Assembly: GCF_000002425.4 (NCBI RefSeq)
Contig: NC_037270.1
Location: 3,503,834-3,567,833, forward strand
Source: Physcomitrium patens
Taxonomy: Eukaryota; Streptophyta; Bryopsida; Funariales; Funariaceae
Reading direction: 5' to 3'
DNA length: 64,000 nt
Made by a program: the position numbers and the translations under genes. Within the stretch, counting starts at the first letter, position 1. Each line of letters starts with the position of its first letter. The notes beneath the pieces were generated by a model. The model had not been told where the DNA came from and did no database searches. It saw nothing but the letters and a program-made list of their open reading frames with translations. Positions 12,061 to 23,460 of the stretch are shown here, one piece after another.

Positions 12061-15000
12061 ATGGATTTCGAAGAAATTACTGCTCCCGTTGTGGCACCGG
12101 ACGTCATGCCCAACAAGCCGTTGCTAATACTATCCGTAGTGCTTGGGTGGTTACTTGCTTGCGGCGTCGTCGCAATACTATGGAAGTGCTCTCTGAAGTC
12201 TTTATAGGACGAGTTCTATCTAAAGTGTGAGAAGCGGAAGGAGGTGAGTCCCATTGAATTGCCGCATCAACGTCATGGATTTCTTCAGATTGTGCTGTTA
12301 ACGAACTCCTTAACAAATGTTTTAAACAAGTGTGATATTTCTTTGCTTGCCAGATTCTGAAGTCACAAGTAGAGAACAATCTGAACGCTTTGTTCGTAAT
12401 AATCGGCCTGGTGGCGAATCTGCCAGGTCTCAACGAGATCACATGGAACAAATTCACTTCACAAACGTTATTTCTCCTTCCTCATGTGAAGAGGCTGGTT
12501 TACATGGAGCGAGTGTTGCACAGCGACCGGCCAGCCTTCGAGAGGAAATGGAATGGTAGCATCTCTTACCTCGAAGGCAATGCTACATTTCCGAGGGGCA
12601 TCGACACAGAGTATGCCCCCATCTTGTTTGGAGCGTCAGATGTACCACATAGATTTCTGGATCCGTCAAATTATCCATTCCTCAAGTTTGCTATCCATGC
12701 TGCACGAGACACCGGTTTGTTCACGCTTTCGCCAGCAGCTGGAGGGCCACTGTCATGGCAGATGGGAGCTTATCTTGCATACTACGGGGCAGGTAGGGAA
12801 GGATCTTCGTTCGCTTCCGTAGTAGAGCGTACGCAGGCATGCCTCGGATACGTGGGAAGAGTGGTAAATATATCAGAAATCTTCTCGAGGGTCCTTTCAA
12901 TGTTAGCCACAGTCACCAGTGAAAGATAGTTCGTAGGGCTTAGAGTTAGACGTCGTTCTTTTCATACTGTTCGCATATGATGTGATGATTGACTTTGGTG
13001 ATGTGAATTAAGTGTGCATAGGGTCGTCCACAATGTGGAAATGGACATGGTGGCTGAGTATCTTGTGGATTCCTCAGCAGATAGAGACCCTAGTTACAAT
13101 TGCAGCGCAACGGGGACCGCTTGTGCAGTGGCCTCGTATGACCCAGCCCATAGAACCGTAAATGCCTCGGCTGTGGCAGAGGTCCGGTGGAGTTATGGGA
13201 CGCCGCAATTTGCGCTGCGCTGCGTACCCTATTCTTCTCCATCATCGTCTTTCTTGTATGTAAGTGAATACAAGCTATTGAGAGAGACGTCAGGGTTATA
13301 GAGAAGATGAATGTCGATCTCGAGGCTGCCAAACTTGCTGCGGAAGTGGCTGATAAAGCCAAGTCAAACTTTTTGGCAACAGTTTCTCATGAAATCAGGT
13401 ACGACGCCCTGGTTATTCCACTGCTTAGGTCAAATGATTCCGATGACACTCGATTGGCTGGCTTTTCTATCTCCATATCTGTCGTTCTCATTACAATTTG
13501 CGGTGTTACTAACCAGAGTCTGCATTTCTGACTGTTTGATGCAGGACGCCCATGAATGGAGTAATTGGTGAGTGTTTCCCAGTGTCCTGGCTTCTGCAGT
13601 GTCAAAATGTCCTTCGTTTATATCTCGATGTATGGAATATTTTTAACCATTTTAAAATATGATTTTAATTATTCTGTCTCCTATTTTGACTTTTTACAGG
13701 AATGGCCAATTCGCTGATGGGAACAAACTTGACACCTCAACAGCTAGATTATGTTAAATTTGCACAAGCAAGTGGAAATGCGCTTTTGTATTTCATCTTA
13801 ATCACTTTTGACATCAGGCGTAGTTCAGTTCTGAGCTTATCATTAATCGGAATATGCATATTAAACATCCTTGATAGACCCAGAAAGGAGAATTCAGTGT
13901 TAAGCACCTTGCTAGAGACCCCATCCTGTAAATTAAAGGTTTTTCTAAGTGGTTGCATGGTGCTTCTGTCAGTGCGATCATCAACGATGTTCTGGATTTG
14001 TCCAAGCTTGAGGCCGGGAAGATGGAGCTTGAAAGTGTTCCTTTTAACCTCCGGAAACAAGTGGATAGTGTTTTCACTTTGTTTGATGATAAATTGCATC
14101 AGAAGAAGCTTGAAGTCTTCATGCTCGTCCACGAGCCTGTTCCAAACTTAGTTGGTGATCTTGGTCGATTCCATCAGTTAATGGATTTTGTGGTTCCGCA
14201 TCTATTTTATTCGCAAATTCTTCTTATATTGTGATTGTGTAAGGGTAAACTCCATCAAAAGGCTACTGCTAACAGTTACCCTTCCATATCTGCGTATTTG
14301 CATATTTGACTTGATTAAACATTTGACGTTTGTGCAGATCCTGGTCAATCTTGTCAATAATGCCTTGAAGGTAAGCATGGCTCTGGCTTCGCCCTATCTC
14401 ATATTTGCTCCTCATCCGCGATTTCTGTAGATAAACCTCCTGTAGCGTTTGAGTAAGCTTTGTTCAAGCTCAAACTTCAGCCAAAAAACGGCAAAAAATG
14501 CCCTTGTCGATTGAACTGTTGACTCATGCTTTCCGGCTGTATATTAAATTTCAAGGTACTAATATTTTTTTCTTCATGCATTCAGTTTACAAAAGAAGGG
14601 AGCATCCTTGTTTCCGTTCGCGTGATGGACCCTTATTCGGAAAAGGACCACAATGGTTCGAGTTCTGAACCTGTCGGCTTGGTGAGCTCAGATCCAAAAG
14701 CGAAGGGGTCCATACAGCTGTCCCAGGTACTGCCTAACGCGAGCTATGGATTGGATTCCAGTAAAGTTTTAAGGGGCGGAGTTTTTAGAAGAGACGAAAC
14801 AGACTTAGCAAGAGGCAATACTGCTCCAAGGCTAAGCATGCATTCTGGAGACGAGGGGAATACTAGAGAAGCCGTAGAAGCATGGAGGGCCTGGAAATTA
14901 ACTACAATGTCAGGTAGAAACTGCAAGCCACCAAATAATTTCACGGTCATAGTTTCCGATACAGGTGATTGGCTTCGAAAGTCCACTTGATCATGCAGAG

Positions 15001-17097
15001 TATGGAACTCATTGTATGATCTTATTGAGTTTGTGAGGGGTCGCATTTTCAGACACTGACCTCTATGATTTTCCTGTAGGTATTGGTCTTCCTCGTCATC
15101 TGCAGGACCGTTTGTTCCAACCCTTTTCGCAAGCTGATAGCAGTACCTCCAGAGAGTATGGTGGGACTGGCATTGGCTTGTCAATATGTCAGGTAACTAT
15201 CTCTTTTTGTGAGGGTGAGCAGCCGAGCAGTGTAAGCAACTTCATGTTTTGTCTTTTCGCAAGACGTTTTTCCCACGTTTGGTTTGCTTAGCTCAATTTA
15301 CCCTTTGACAGGCGTTGGCATAACCTTTTTTTACAGAAATTAATCTACCTGATGAAGGGGGCTCTCATAGTGAAGAGCAACTCCGGGGAGGGGAGCGTTT
15401 TTGAGTTTACTCTTCCTTTGTCTGTTCCGGAGACGACCGATGGAAATTTATGCAGCTGCGTGAAAACCTCAATTGAGGAAATGACGAAGTTGAAAGGGAC
15501 ACGGGTGGCTCTTGTTGACAACAACGATGTCCGCCAGGTATTCATAATCACAATTTCAAGTTATCAACAACTTCCCGCGCAGCAACTAGTGTTCTCATCA
15601 TCCAGAAGTAATAACCGTCAACAGCTGTTATTCTAAAAACTATCTACTGTGGTGCAGGAAGTTACAGCTAGCTATTTGCGATGCTTAGGCATTGATGTTG
15701 TTAAGTTTTCTGAGGACGCGTCATCCACTTTGAACTTCTTACTAAAGTATGAACGCTTCCACAATGTTTTTGACTTGGATGATTGCCATGCTGATTGTGC
15801 GATAAGCTTATGAGGAGATTCAATCAAGATTTCAGCGTACAGTAAGACTTGTTCAAATATTTCAAGCTTGTGTTCGCAGGGATCAAAACCCAAAAGTGCA
15901 TGCAGTTATGGTTGATCTTAAAGGGCTGCTGCATGAATCTGCCGTGGAGTTGGCGTCTTCGATTCGCCAGGTTCTAGGTTTCAAGACTCTTCCTGTGCTA
16001 GCGCTTTCAACGGGCCTCAGGCCTGCTAATGAGAAGGAGCTCAAGGGTGCTGGGTTCCCCCACATCATCAACAAGCCACTTCGGTATAATACACTCGCTT
16101 CTGTTCTGTTGGAAACGGTCGGTGTACCAGCCAGAGCTCCCATGAAGAAGATGAACGTCGATTCTAAAATGATGAGCGGCAAAAGACTCCTAGTGGTAAG
16201 GCAGCAGTCTTTATGAAATTTATGTTAGCCAGCTCTTCTTCATTGTCACAAGGCTAAAGCGCATTGTTTTGTGAATTCTACCCAGATGGACAACAACATG
16301 GTGAATAGAAGAGTAGCATCCTCAATGCTTTTTCGAAATGGCGCAACAGTCAAAATTGTAAATTGCGGTTTGGATGCTGTGACAGCTGTGCAAAATGTAT
16401 AAAAAAAAAAAAAAAAAAAAAAGAAAAATAAGGCGAGGAGTTCGACTTGGTTTTGATGGATATCCAGATGCCGGAGGTAATTAAACTTTTTGCCACTATT
16501 TCCATTAACTGCCCTGAAGGTTGTTTTGGGGTCGGCATTATCTTAGTGCTAGTTCCGTTCGGAAAGGGGGAGATTAAAGCGTCCTGTCAGCTGAGTAACG
16601 GTGGGATTTGCAAAAACACGGGTGGATGGTTGGGAAGCCACACGGCGGATACGACGATGGGAAATGGAGACTTGTAGCTTGTGCCAGAATGCAGGCGGGG
16701 ATTTTTGTTCTCATCATCGGCTACCCACAGTTGCTGTGACAGCAGATGTGATTGTGAAGACACGATCCATGTGCTTTCCTTCGGGAATGGACGACTATAT
16801 AACGAAGGTAATGTTGCTTTTGACCTGAATTTGATGAAGCAAGTGTTTACAGCTGAGTTTTTTAGCTTGCATGTTTCCTTAAGCTGCATGATTGATTGTC
16901 ACATTCATGTCATCAACTCTTTTTGAGATTGTATTTGACTATAATAGTTCCTTCGCGTCTTTCCTCCGTGGCAGCCACTTGATCAGAAGAAATTACATGT
17001 TTTTCTAGAAAGGTTTCTTAGGAATGACTTTGTGAACGCACCCCTAGCGATGAAAACTGGAGCTCCTTCAGGTTGTAGCACACGCCATTTGTTGTAA
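12061..17097 (+). pseudogene. CHASE-domain hybrid histidine kinase HK2, paralogue of HK1, with several disabling lesions
   Basis: Readable exons: 12061-12243, 12354-12901 (CHASE), 13013-13398 (end of CHASE to SHEIR), 13545-13567 (23-nt exon, TPMNGVI), 13700-13787, 13973-14177 (DVLDLSKLEAG), 14338-14370 (NLVNNALK), 14586-14964, 15080-15192 (GIGLP and [10 protein letters not shown]), 15337-15537, 15658-15746, 15880-16195, 16286-16476 (DNNMVNRR and phospho-acceptor LMDIQMPE), about 16622-16807 (VDGWEATRRIR, GMDDYITK) and 16975-17097. The phosphorelay His, Asp and Lys are all kept. Lesions: an in-frame TAG at 12205, just before a conserved LKCExRKE segment; loss of about 24 codons plus a frame change near 13230 that removes half of the second membrane helix, followed by an in-frame TGA; a 22-A tract with a stop at 16397 in the receiver; and missing consensus splice bases at about 14177 and 16621. 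Divergent CHASE type like HK1. Sequencing error could explain one lesion, hardly all of them. Confidence 0.8.
16401..16422 (+). repeat. 22-base poly-A tract inside the HK2 receiver exon
   Basis: An uninterrupted run of 22 A lies between receiver motifs that should be joined by a short coding loop. It is immediately preceded by an in-frame TAA and is one of the HK2 lesions. Confidence 0.95.
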
Positions 17098-20000
17098 AAG
17101 GAATTAATAATTAATCCTGTCAAGCGGGGTGGGCTCCTTGATTTGCGGTCAGCGAATCCAACAGATTTGTTCGTGTAATTAATTCCAAACCCTTGTTTTG
17201 GGTGTTCAGTGCTAATGTCTCAAATTGCAGACTGGTTTATTGTTGCTGATAAAGGATCTCCTCGATTGTCATGAGCGAGAAACACCTCAAAGGTGTATGA
17301 AACGAACATTTTTATCCAGCTTGGACTTTCCAGTGTACTGTAATACTCAAATCTGTAGGAGAAATTTCGAAGAAAGACATGAGAAATACTGCAATGGGGT
17401 TTCGTGCGATCGAAGATGTACGAAGCTGTTTCCAGAATCTATGTGCAAATTATGTTTCCAGGATGGTAGATATGTGCACAGAGCTCATGCGTGGGTGGTT
17501 TAGAGATGCCACCCCCTGGTGTTGGAGGCTAACCCTAAACAGCTTCTGTATTAAGCATTACGCTTCCTAGAAAATTAGACAAATTAGACTATTTCTAAAT
17601 TGCGAAATTCCCTCCATCTTAAACAATGATAATAATGTCATCCATTATTATAAATTACAATCTGTTCATAACTATAACCCAGCCACAGCCTCTTTGCGGC
17701 ACTTGCCCATCCGAGGTTTCTCGCTGGACTCGTGCATCCCAGAGTGTGTAGTACTGCATAGATTTCAGAGCGAAGACGTTTTCGTGTTGTTGTGGGCAAG
17801 TGAAGACCTTAATCCATGCTTGACGCTATCGACTATGATGTGAGAGACGGTACAGCGGTGGCCTCATCGTGCCCAGTAGGGCCGAAGTCGAGTTCTGACT
17901 CAACGTCAAGCGTTTGTTCTCAATTGGATTGAATTCGTTTCGAAGGCAACAGTCGATGAGGCTACGCCTCAGAATAGATGCGAATCAGAAGGATTGGCGC
18001 CGTGCTCTCTTACATGTGCCAGTGAATCCCTGGCTACCGTCCTTGACCAATTCAACCATATTGAATACGTCAAAGTAATGAAATGTTTTTTTAGGGAGGG
18101 GATGCGTACTGTATTAGACAGTCCCAAAATTGTATTCTCGCGCCTGCATGGTTGGAGGCATAGAAGTTAATAAGTCAAATGTGGTATTGATGTCAAGAAG
18201 GATGTGGTGAGATTTGGCCTCCATTACAGGAGCTGTCGCGATAGCTCTTGGGGTGAGTTGCCGACAAAGAATGATGGATTTGCCGCTTGAGAATCAACTC
18301 CGAGCAGGTATTTTTCAACAATGTAGGGGCAGTCGCTGGGTAGAACGGGAACAACTTCATTGCCGAAGAGAGTTGCGAGAACCTCGCCTCCTCTCTTGCA
18401 TGTAACGAAAATGAAAATCGGGTTTTTGAGTGAAGAACTGAAGGTTGTTAGTAATGGCTACCAGGGGCCAATCATGCATTCAAGATGGCTGCAGCGCCAG
18501 ATAATAGTCTTGAATTGGTCGTCGAAAGGGTGACATTTAAAGGTCTCTAGATGGGTCAGACACTTCAGTAATTGACACCAGGATAACTGCAAGAATGATG
18601 CGGTGTTCCACTGCATACTGGTCGATCCAAGCTGCCTCCTCTTATTCGCTCAGTGAATTGTGAAGATTGTGGGAGGTAGGGATGATTTCTCGCAGTGCGA
18701 GGGAGGGTTCATTCACAACACATTGTAGTTGTGATTGCATGATAATAACTTGGAAACAAACAACTGCATTAAAGGAGTGGTTGCGAGTGGCGTTCGTTTC
18801 TATAGTTGATGGTTCGTGAAGCGGTCCTGTTTCGAATATGTCTTGGCAGAGCCGAAGTCAAAACCTTTACTAGTCGTCAATGTTTCGAGAGGTGTTGGCG
18901 CTGCATCTGTGTTAGTGGAGGTGGCCCCTGTGTGCACAGGCAACTACAGCAGTTACAATAGGCGGTGTCTCTTGTAACTAGTAGCTTGTTTGCACTACTA
19001 GTACCCGGGAGAGGATCTAGCACAATAATTCTGCGGAAAATTAAGAGGAGGGCCTTCGCTCTGAATTCTGTAGCTTTGGCTCTGTGGGAAAGAGTATCTT
19101 CAATCAAGAATTCCCAAATCCTGCGAAGGCATTCTTCGTTCCTGAAACAGTTGGGTACACTGGATATTGAAGTCGATTAAGTGCGTCTGTCTCCTCGGAA
19201 GAGAAAGCCGTGCCTGAGTGCGTGAACGGTACCTCACGGCGTTTGTAATAGTAGGCGCAGTTAAAGACTACCGACGTTGCTCCCGTCTTCTTGAAATTCA
19301 TCCTTAAAAAGCTGTTGGGTGTGAGTGCACACGTACTAATGCATCAGGCAATATTGCCATAACCCAACTTCGTAACGCTTGGTCACCGGGAATAAGTCGC
19401 AGAAAATCGTCAATGCCTGTAACGTTATTATGTTAGAGAGGATCTGTAGCTCTTGTGAAATGAGGTCTAATGTCAAAAACTTGTGTGTTAGAAAGCCTCT
19501 AAACTTGGAAAAAATGCTTCGTTTATGACCACTTGTGCTATTCTCGAGCTACTCAGGAGCTATTCTGGTACTATTATTCTTGAGCTACCTAAAAAAGCCT
19601 TGGCAAGTTTTATGGGTCGAATTGTCATTACTTGAACACTGGGCCAGTTAATTGACGAACTTAGTTGCGAACTTTTCAAAGAAACTTCTAAAGATTCTTT
19701 TTTATTTTATTTTAATAGACATGTATTTTCTGTTCTGTTAAACAACTAAAAAGACGCTCATGTATCTATTCTTTATAAAGCCAAAAGCCTCGAGACTTCC
19801 GAGCTGCAGAGATTCGTGAAAGACATGAGATAGAAAAACAGACTCCCGAAGAGGTTAGAGTCGTGAAGAGTCTGGCTATCAAACAAGCGGTTTACTCTAA
19901 GAGCCGAGGTAATATATGGGAAAAATCAAACCATACTACTAATCGTGCATTATCAAACTGAACTCCTTATCGATACTGAATTTCTAGAAGGCCACATCAA

Positions 20001-20900
20001 TCTGTTAGAGCACATTAAAAGAGCCAGTAATTTTTTGAAGGATAGCGTACTTTGAGAACGCTGGAAGTCTTAAATTAATCTCTTCCATCCAAGTGCATTC
20101 TTGGATGATGCACTTTGTCTTCCTATTTTCTATTCATTCGATACACTAGGGCCAACCAAACACAGGAGATGACAACTGAGCAGAAATATTTGCCACTATT
20201 AAATCGACATGGCGCTGTAGACGAATAGTCAAGATTGAGGACCACTGACATTGTGAACATTTTAATGATGCCAATTCTGATTTCTGAAGTAAATAACTGA
20301 ATCCTCTCTGAGAGAGGAAGCCTTAAAGAATACTTAGTCTGCAGAGCCAAGGTCAACGCAATTTAAAAGTAGTGTACGTCACAACCCGAACAGCTGTGAT
20401 GCTTTTAAACGACCGTGCGACTTCAGACTCATAATATGATGCTTCCAGTCAGTAGACATAGGTTAACACATTCTCACATATGGCTTCTTTAAACAGTAGT
20501 AGAGCATACTTTTGAGCTCGATCTTTGTTACTATACGAATCAACACATCCAATTTTGGCACTCTTTTTCAGCCAGATCTGACCAACCATCCAGCAAATAA
20601 AGTCAAACCCTCGCCTTCTTCGCCCTCCCTCCCCCAAACCTTTTCATGAAAGGGCTTACTGGCAGCGCTCATCATCACCATTTGAATCCCAAAAACTGGT
20701 AGGGCAGTTTAGGTTAACAAAGTCAAACTGACGTGGTGTTAGGTTTATACATGCTCTACGAATGGATTTCCGTTGTTTAAACGGAGCCTCCAATTCCAAG
20801 AACCTAAGTAATCCGAGAAGCTCGAGTGCGTTGAGGAATTCAATTACTGCAGAAACGTAGCAGTCACTACCAAGCTCATCCTAAGAAATTCCACACGAGC
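17098..20900. other. Intergenic DNA downstream of HK2
   Basis: The first part (to about 17.58 kb) is probably the old HK2 3' untranslated region. The rest has fairly gene-like composition but no open frame with a domain on either strand. Short frames near 18.2, 18.9 and 19.1 kb show no motif, and I found no terminal repeats. I see nothing further that can be supported. Confidence 0.4.
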
Positions 20901-21079
20901 CACTGAAATATGCACTAGGAGGTTAAAAGATGTACACAAATAACATAAGCATCACATGTATATAGTCACGAGCCATGTGTAAGAGTAACGTAAGGGGCTG
21001 CAAAGTTTAAATGACGGACTTTGTCCTTGAGCAGTGATTGCATGAGCCACAAATGGCAGCGGAAAGCTGAATTGCAAAC

Positions 21080-21898
21080 TCAAGAGTCGAGGTTGTCTGA
21101 ACCCAAACCGAACAAAACACCAGCATATTTTTCTGTGGAACCATTAAAGAAACCATCCTTCAACTTGCGAAAAGTGCGAGAAGTGAGCAAACTATCAGAC
21201 CCGGCCTGATGGCAAGGACCAATCCGCTCCACGTCCAATGTCTCAGCCAGGCGATTCAAACCGCCATGCAAATTGTCGCAAAACTTCATCAGGTACTTGA
21301 TATCATACAGGGTGGGAAAATACGTCCGCAGCAAGTTAAAGAATTCATCCTCACTTGTCGGAAGATTCTGGCAAGTAAGTAGCTTCAACAAGTAGCCAAA
21401 ATCGTATCCGCTATGGAAAGTGATCCAATGCACATTTTCATTCAACACAATTCCTGAAGACATCAAAAGCTCGCCGAATCTTTGTGAATCAATCCCTCGC
21501 TCCTCGTTTTGCTGGAAATCAATTCCGCTCTGTTTCAGCAGCTCAATTGAGTCATGTGCATACACATCTTCTCTGAGGTTAAACTCCCGGAAATTGAATT
21601 GCCACACGCACGAATCCCGAGAACCACACCGCGGTAGGACCCCGTTTTCGTCTGAAAACGTGAGCCCCAACTGAATAAGTTTGAGCATGTCCACATTCGC
21701 CCTAAGAGTTTGATAATGATACTCTGCACTGTTCTTAAACGTGCCGACGGGTCTCACCACCACTCCGGGAAACTCCGTGTCCATCGCAACGTAAGGATAC
21801 TCATCAACAATGTCTCGTATCAGCTCAAACTCGTCCTCCAGGTTATCGGCCCATACCTCCCGGATGCGGAGGGAACCTCCGTTTGCAACAATCGACAT
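21080..21898 (-). CDS. CAF1: CCR4-associated factor 1 (CAF1/POP2) poly(A)-shortening deadenylase, single exon
   Basis: A 272-residue, intronless protein matching the usual plant CAF1 length. It is a DEDD-type 3'-5' exoribonuclease that shortens mRNA poly(A) tails as a partner of CCR4 on the NOT1 scaffold, in the cytoplasm and nucleus. The catalytic acids are visible: D40 and E42 in AMDTEFPG, D166 in [12 protein letters not shown], and D235 in [10 protein letters not shown]. Other family signatures are the N-terminal [28 protein letters not shown], the WQFNFREFN segment and [12 protein letters not shown]. The ATG at 21898 fits the family N-terminus. It stands alone, convergent with HK2, and its upstream GC-rich leader probably occupies 21.9-22.5 kb. 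No defect is seen. Confidence 0.97.
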   Translation of the reverse strand: MSIVANGGSLRIREVWADNLEDEFELIRDIVDEYPYVAMDTEFPGVVVRPVGTFKNSAEYHYQTLRANVDMLKLIQLGLTFSDENGVLPRCGSRDSCVWQFNFREFNLREDVYAHDSIELLKQSGIDFQQNEERGIDSQRFGELLMSSGIVLNENVHWITFHSGYDFGYLLKLLTCQNLPTSEDEFFNLLRTYFPTLYDIKYLMKFCDNLHGGLNRLAETLDVERIGPCHQAGSDSLLTSRTFRKLKDGFFNGSTEKYAGVLFGLGSDNLDS

Positions 21899-22800
21899 GT
21901 AGTTGGGGTTTCCTTCTTAGGATTCTTCGTCCTCCGCTCTCCAAACCGCTCCCCCTCCTCCACTGTAGTTGCATAAGCCGCTCGCCTTCTCTGCTCTGGC
22001 TAAGGCTGGCACCTATAGCCCTGCGAGTCTCCACCTCTATGCCTTCTACCCTCGAGATTCTCTTACACCACATAAGAAAGCGACCACACAAAACAAACCC
22101 AAAATATAACCAACACCACCAACAACCCGAACCAACAACATTCACTCTCTAAACACACACTCCTCTGCTCCGCTTCTCCATAGGCTCATCACCTTCTGTT
22201 GCAAGCTTCACAAACGCACTCACCCACCACTGCCCACTGTGGAAATCGCCAGAACACAGCAGAATCGACTCAGAAACTCCCGCATCACATATTCAAATCC
22301 CTATTCACCGCAACACCGTCCAAAGCACGCGAACAGGCATAACTACAAGGGGGACAAACTGAGCAGCGTGAACACAGCGAGGAATCCAGGAAAATGTAGA
22401 AAAGGCCAATAAGGGGGGAAAGGGTATCTTGCAAGCAAGACAGCTTTAATCGGAGACACAATCACGGCGGGAAGGGAAGAATAAGCTGTGCGAGGGAAGC
22501 GCAAGGGAGGAAGAAGAAGAAGAAGAAACGGGGTCTAGCGGGGGCACAGGATCAAAGCACCCGCACCACCATCACCACGACGAGGAGGAAGAGGACTTGG
22601 ACGGACGAACGGATGACGACAACGAAGAGGACGACGAGGCTCCCTTGGTAGTAGGCGACCTACGTCCCCCCGCAACCGCGGTTGGGCCACTGACCCGGCC
22701 TGATCAGACCTGCGGTCCAGACGCGGATTCACCGCCGCTGCCCACCTTTGGAAAAAGCAAAACACGACAAAAAAAAAAAGGAAACATCACATCCTCTTTT
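21899..22800 (-). promoter_or_regulatory. CAF1 upstream region, including an acidic/His-rich open frame without ATG
   Basis: GC-balanced DNA immediately upstream of CAF1, likely its 5' leader and promoter. On the plus strand a frame stays open through a GAA run (about 22509-22528), a CAC/CAT run and a GAC/GAG run up to about 22.77 kb, predicting Glu-, His- and Asp-rich peptide. It has no ATG before the repeat region, so it is not called as a gene. It could be an exon of an unseen gene or just trinucleotide-biased leader DNA. Confidence 0.35.
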
Positions 22801-22821
22801 GCGAAAATGTCTGCTATCCAA

Positions 22822-22826
<5 letters not shown>

Positions 22827-22852
<26 letters not shown>

Positions 22853-22876
22853 CATTTCATTTAATTCAATACTTCA

Positions 22877-22906
<30 letters not shown>
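22827..22906. repeat. Poly-T run and TA microsatellite
   Basis: A run of about 26 T at 22827-22852 is followed by a TA dinucleotide run ending near 22907. Together they mark the sharp edge between the CAF1 gene island and the long AT-rich repeat region. Confidence 0.9.
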
Positions 22907-22907
<1 letters not shown>

Positions 22908-22910
22908 AAG

Positions 22911-23087
22911 AGAGAATTGTTAAAATTACCAAAGAATTTACTAAATCAATCCATCTATCTTAACCATCGTTAATATATTCTCCATTGCCAAATCCACATT
23001 AGTCAAGAACCAATGAAAAAATTGTTGTATCCTCAACCAATGGATGGGTTGATTTAGTAATTTCTTGGATTAATTTAACAATTTCTT
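22911..23087. mobile_element. MITE-like element with long imperfect terminal inverted repeats
   Basis: The left arm (22911-22953) and the right arm (23041-23087) are near-perfect reverse complements over more than 40 bases, both built around a TTTAGTAAATT-type core. The 87-base centre is non-coding. Total length is about 177 bp. This structure (long inverted ends, no coding capacity, TA-rich flanks) is typical of non-autonomous DNA transposons. I cannot name the superfamily. The flanking TA runs make the target duplication unreadable. Confidence 0.65.
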
Positions 23088-23136
23088 ATATATCTATATA
23101 TTTCTAGAATTTATTTTTTATTTTTATATAAGTTTT

Positions 23137-23460
23137 TGTCATGGATATACATAGGTACTCTAATAAATATTTATATAATTAGGTAGAAGTAAGTAAAAGT
23201 AGATAAAAATATGTTAATTTCATAATACCTTCTAAAATAGCTTCTTAGAAGCTTTATAGATGTTATTTTGACTTTACATGTCTTTGTAGTTGATTGATAG
23301 GTTAGAAACTTGATCAACAAGCTAATCATGTGTTGATAGCTTGTAGAACAAGGTAACTATGTGGCGCACATATAGAAAACTTGCCTTGCAAGTTAAGATA
23401 TGTGTCTTGAAAAATCAACACATTTTAGAGGTCCTATGGGACTAATGACTAGAAAGGCAT
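23137..23460 (+). repeat. Left LTR of element A
   Basis: Matches the right LTR (27631-28165) from its first bases through the segment ending near 23449. The remaining LTR part is rearranged compared with the other copies: a short piece near 23450 reads in the opposite orientation. The outer end begins TGTCA. Confidence 0.8.

Noticed and set aside
12018-12230. 70-codon plus-strand frame over the HK2 first exon
   Set aside because: It is out of frame with the segment that matches HK1 (LKCExRKE) and has no domain.
13702-14151. Long overlapping frames on both strands across HK2 exons and introns
   Set aside because: They cross inferred splice sites and are off-frame shadows of the kinase exons.
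15790-15815. Apparent stop in the HK2 receiver-like domain
   Set aside because: It lies beyond a good GT donor at 15747 and joins in phase to the exon at 15880, so it is intronic.
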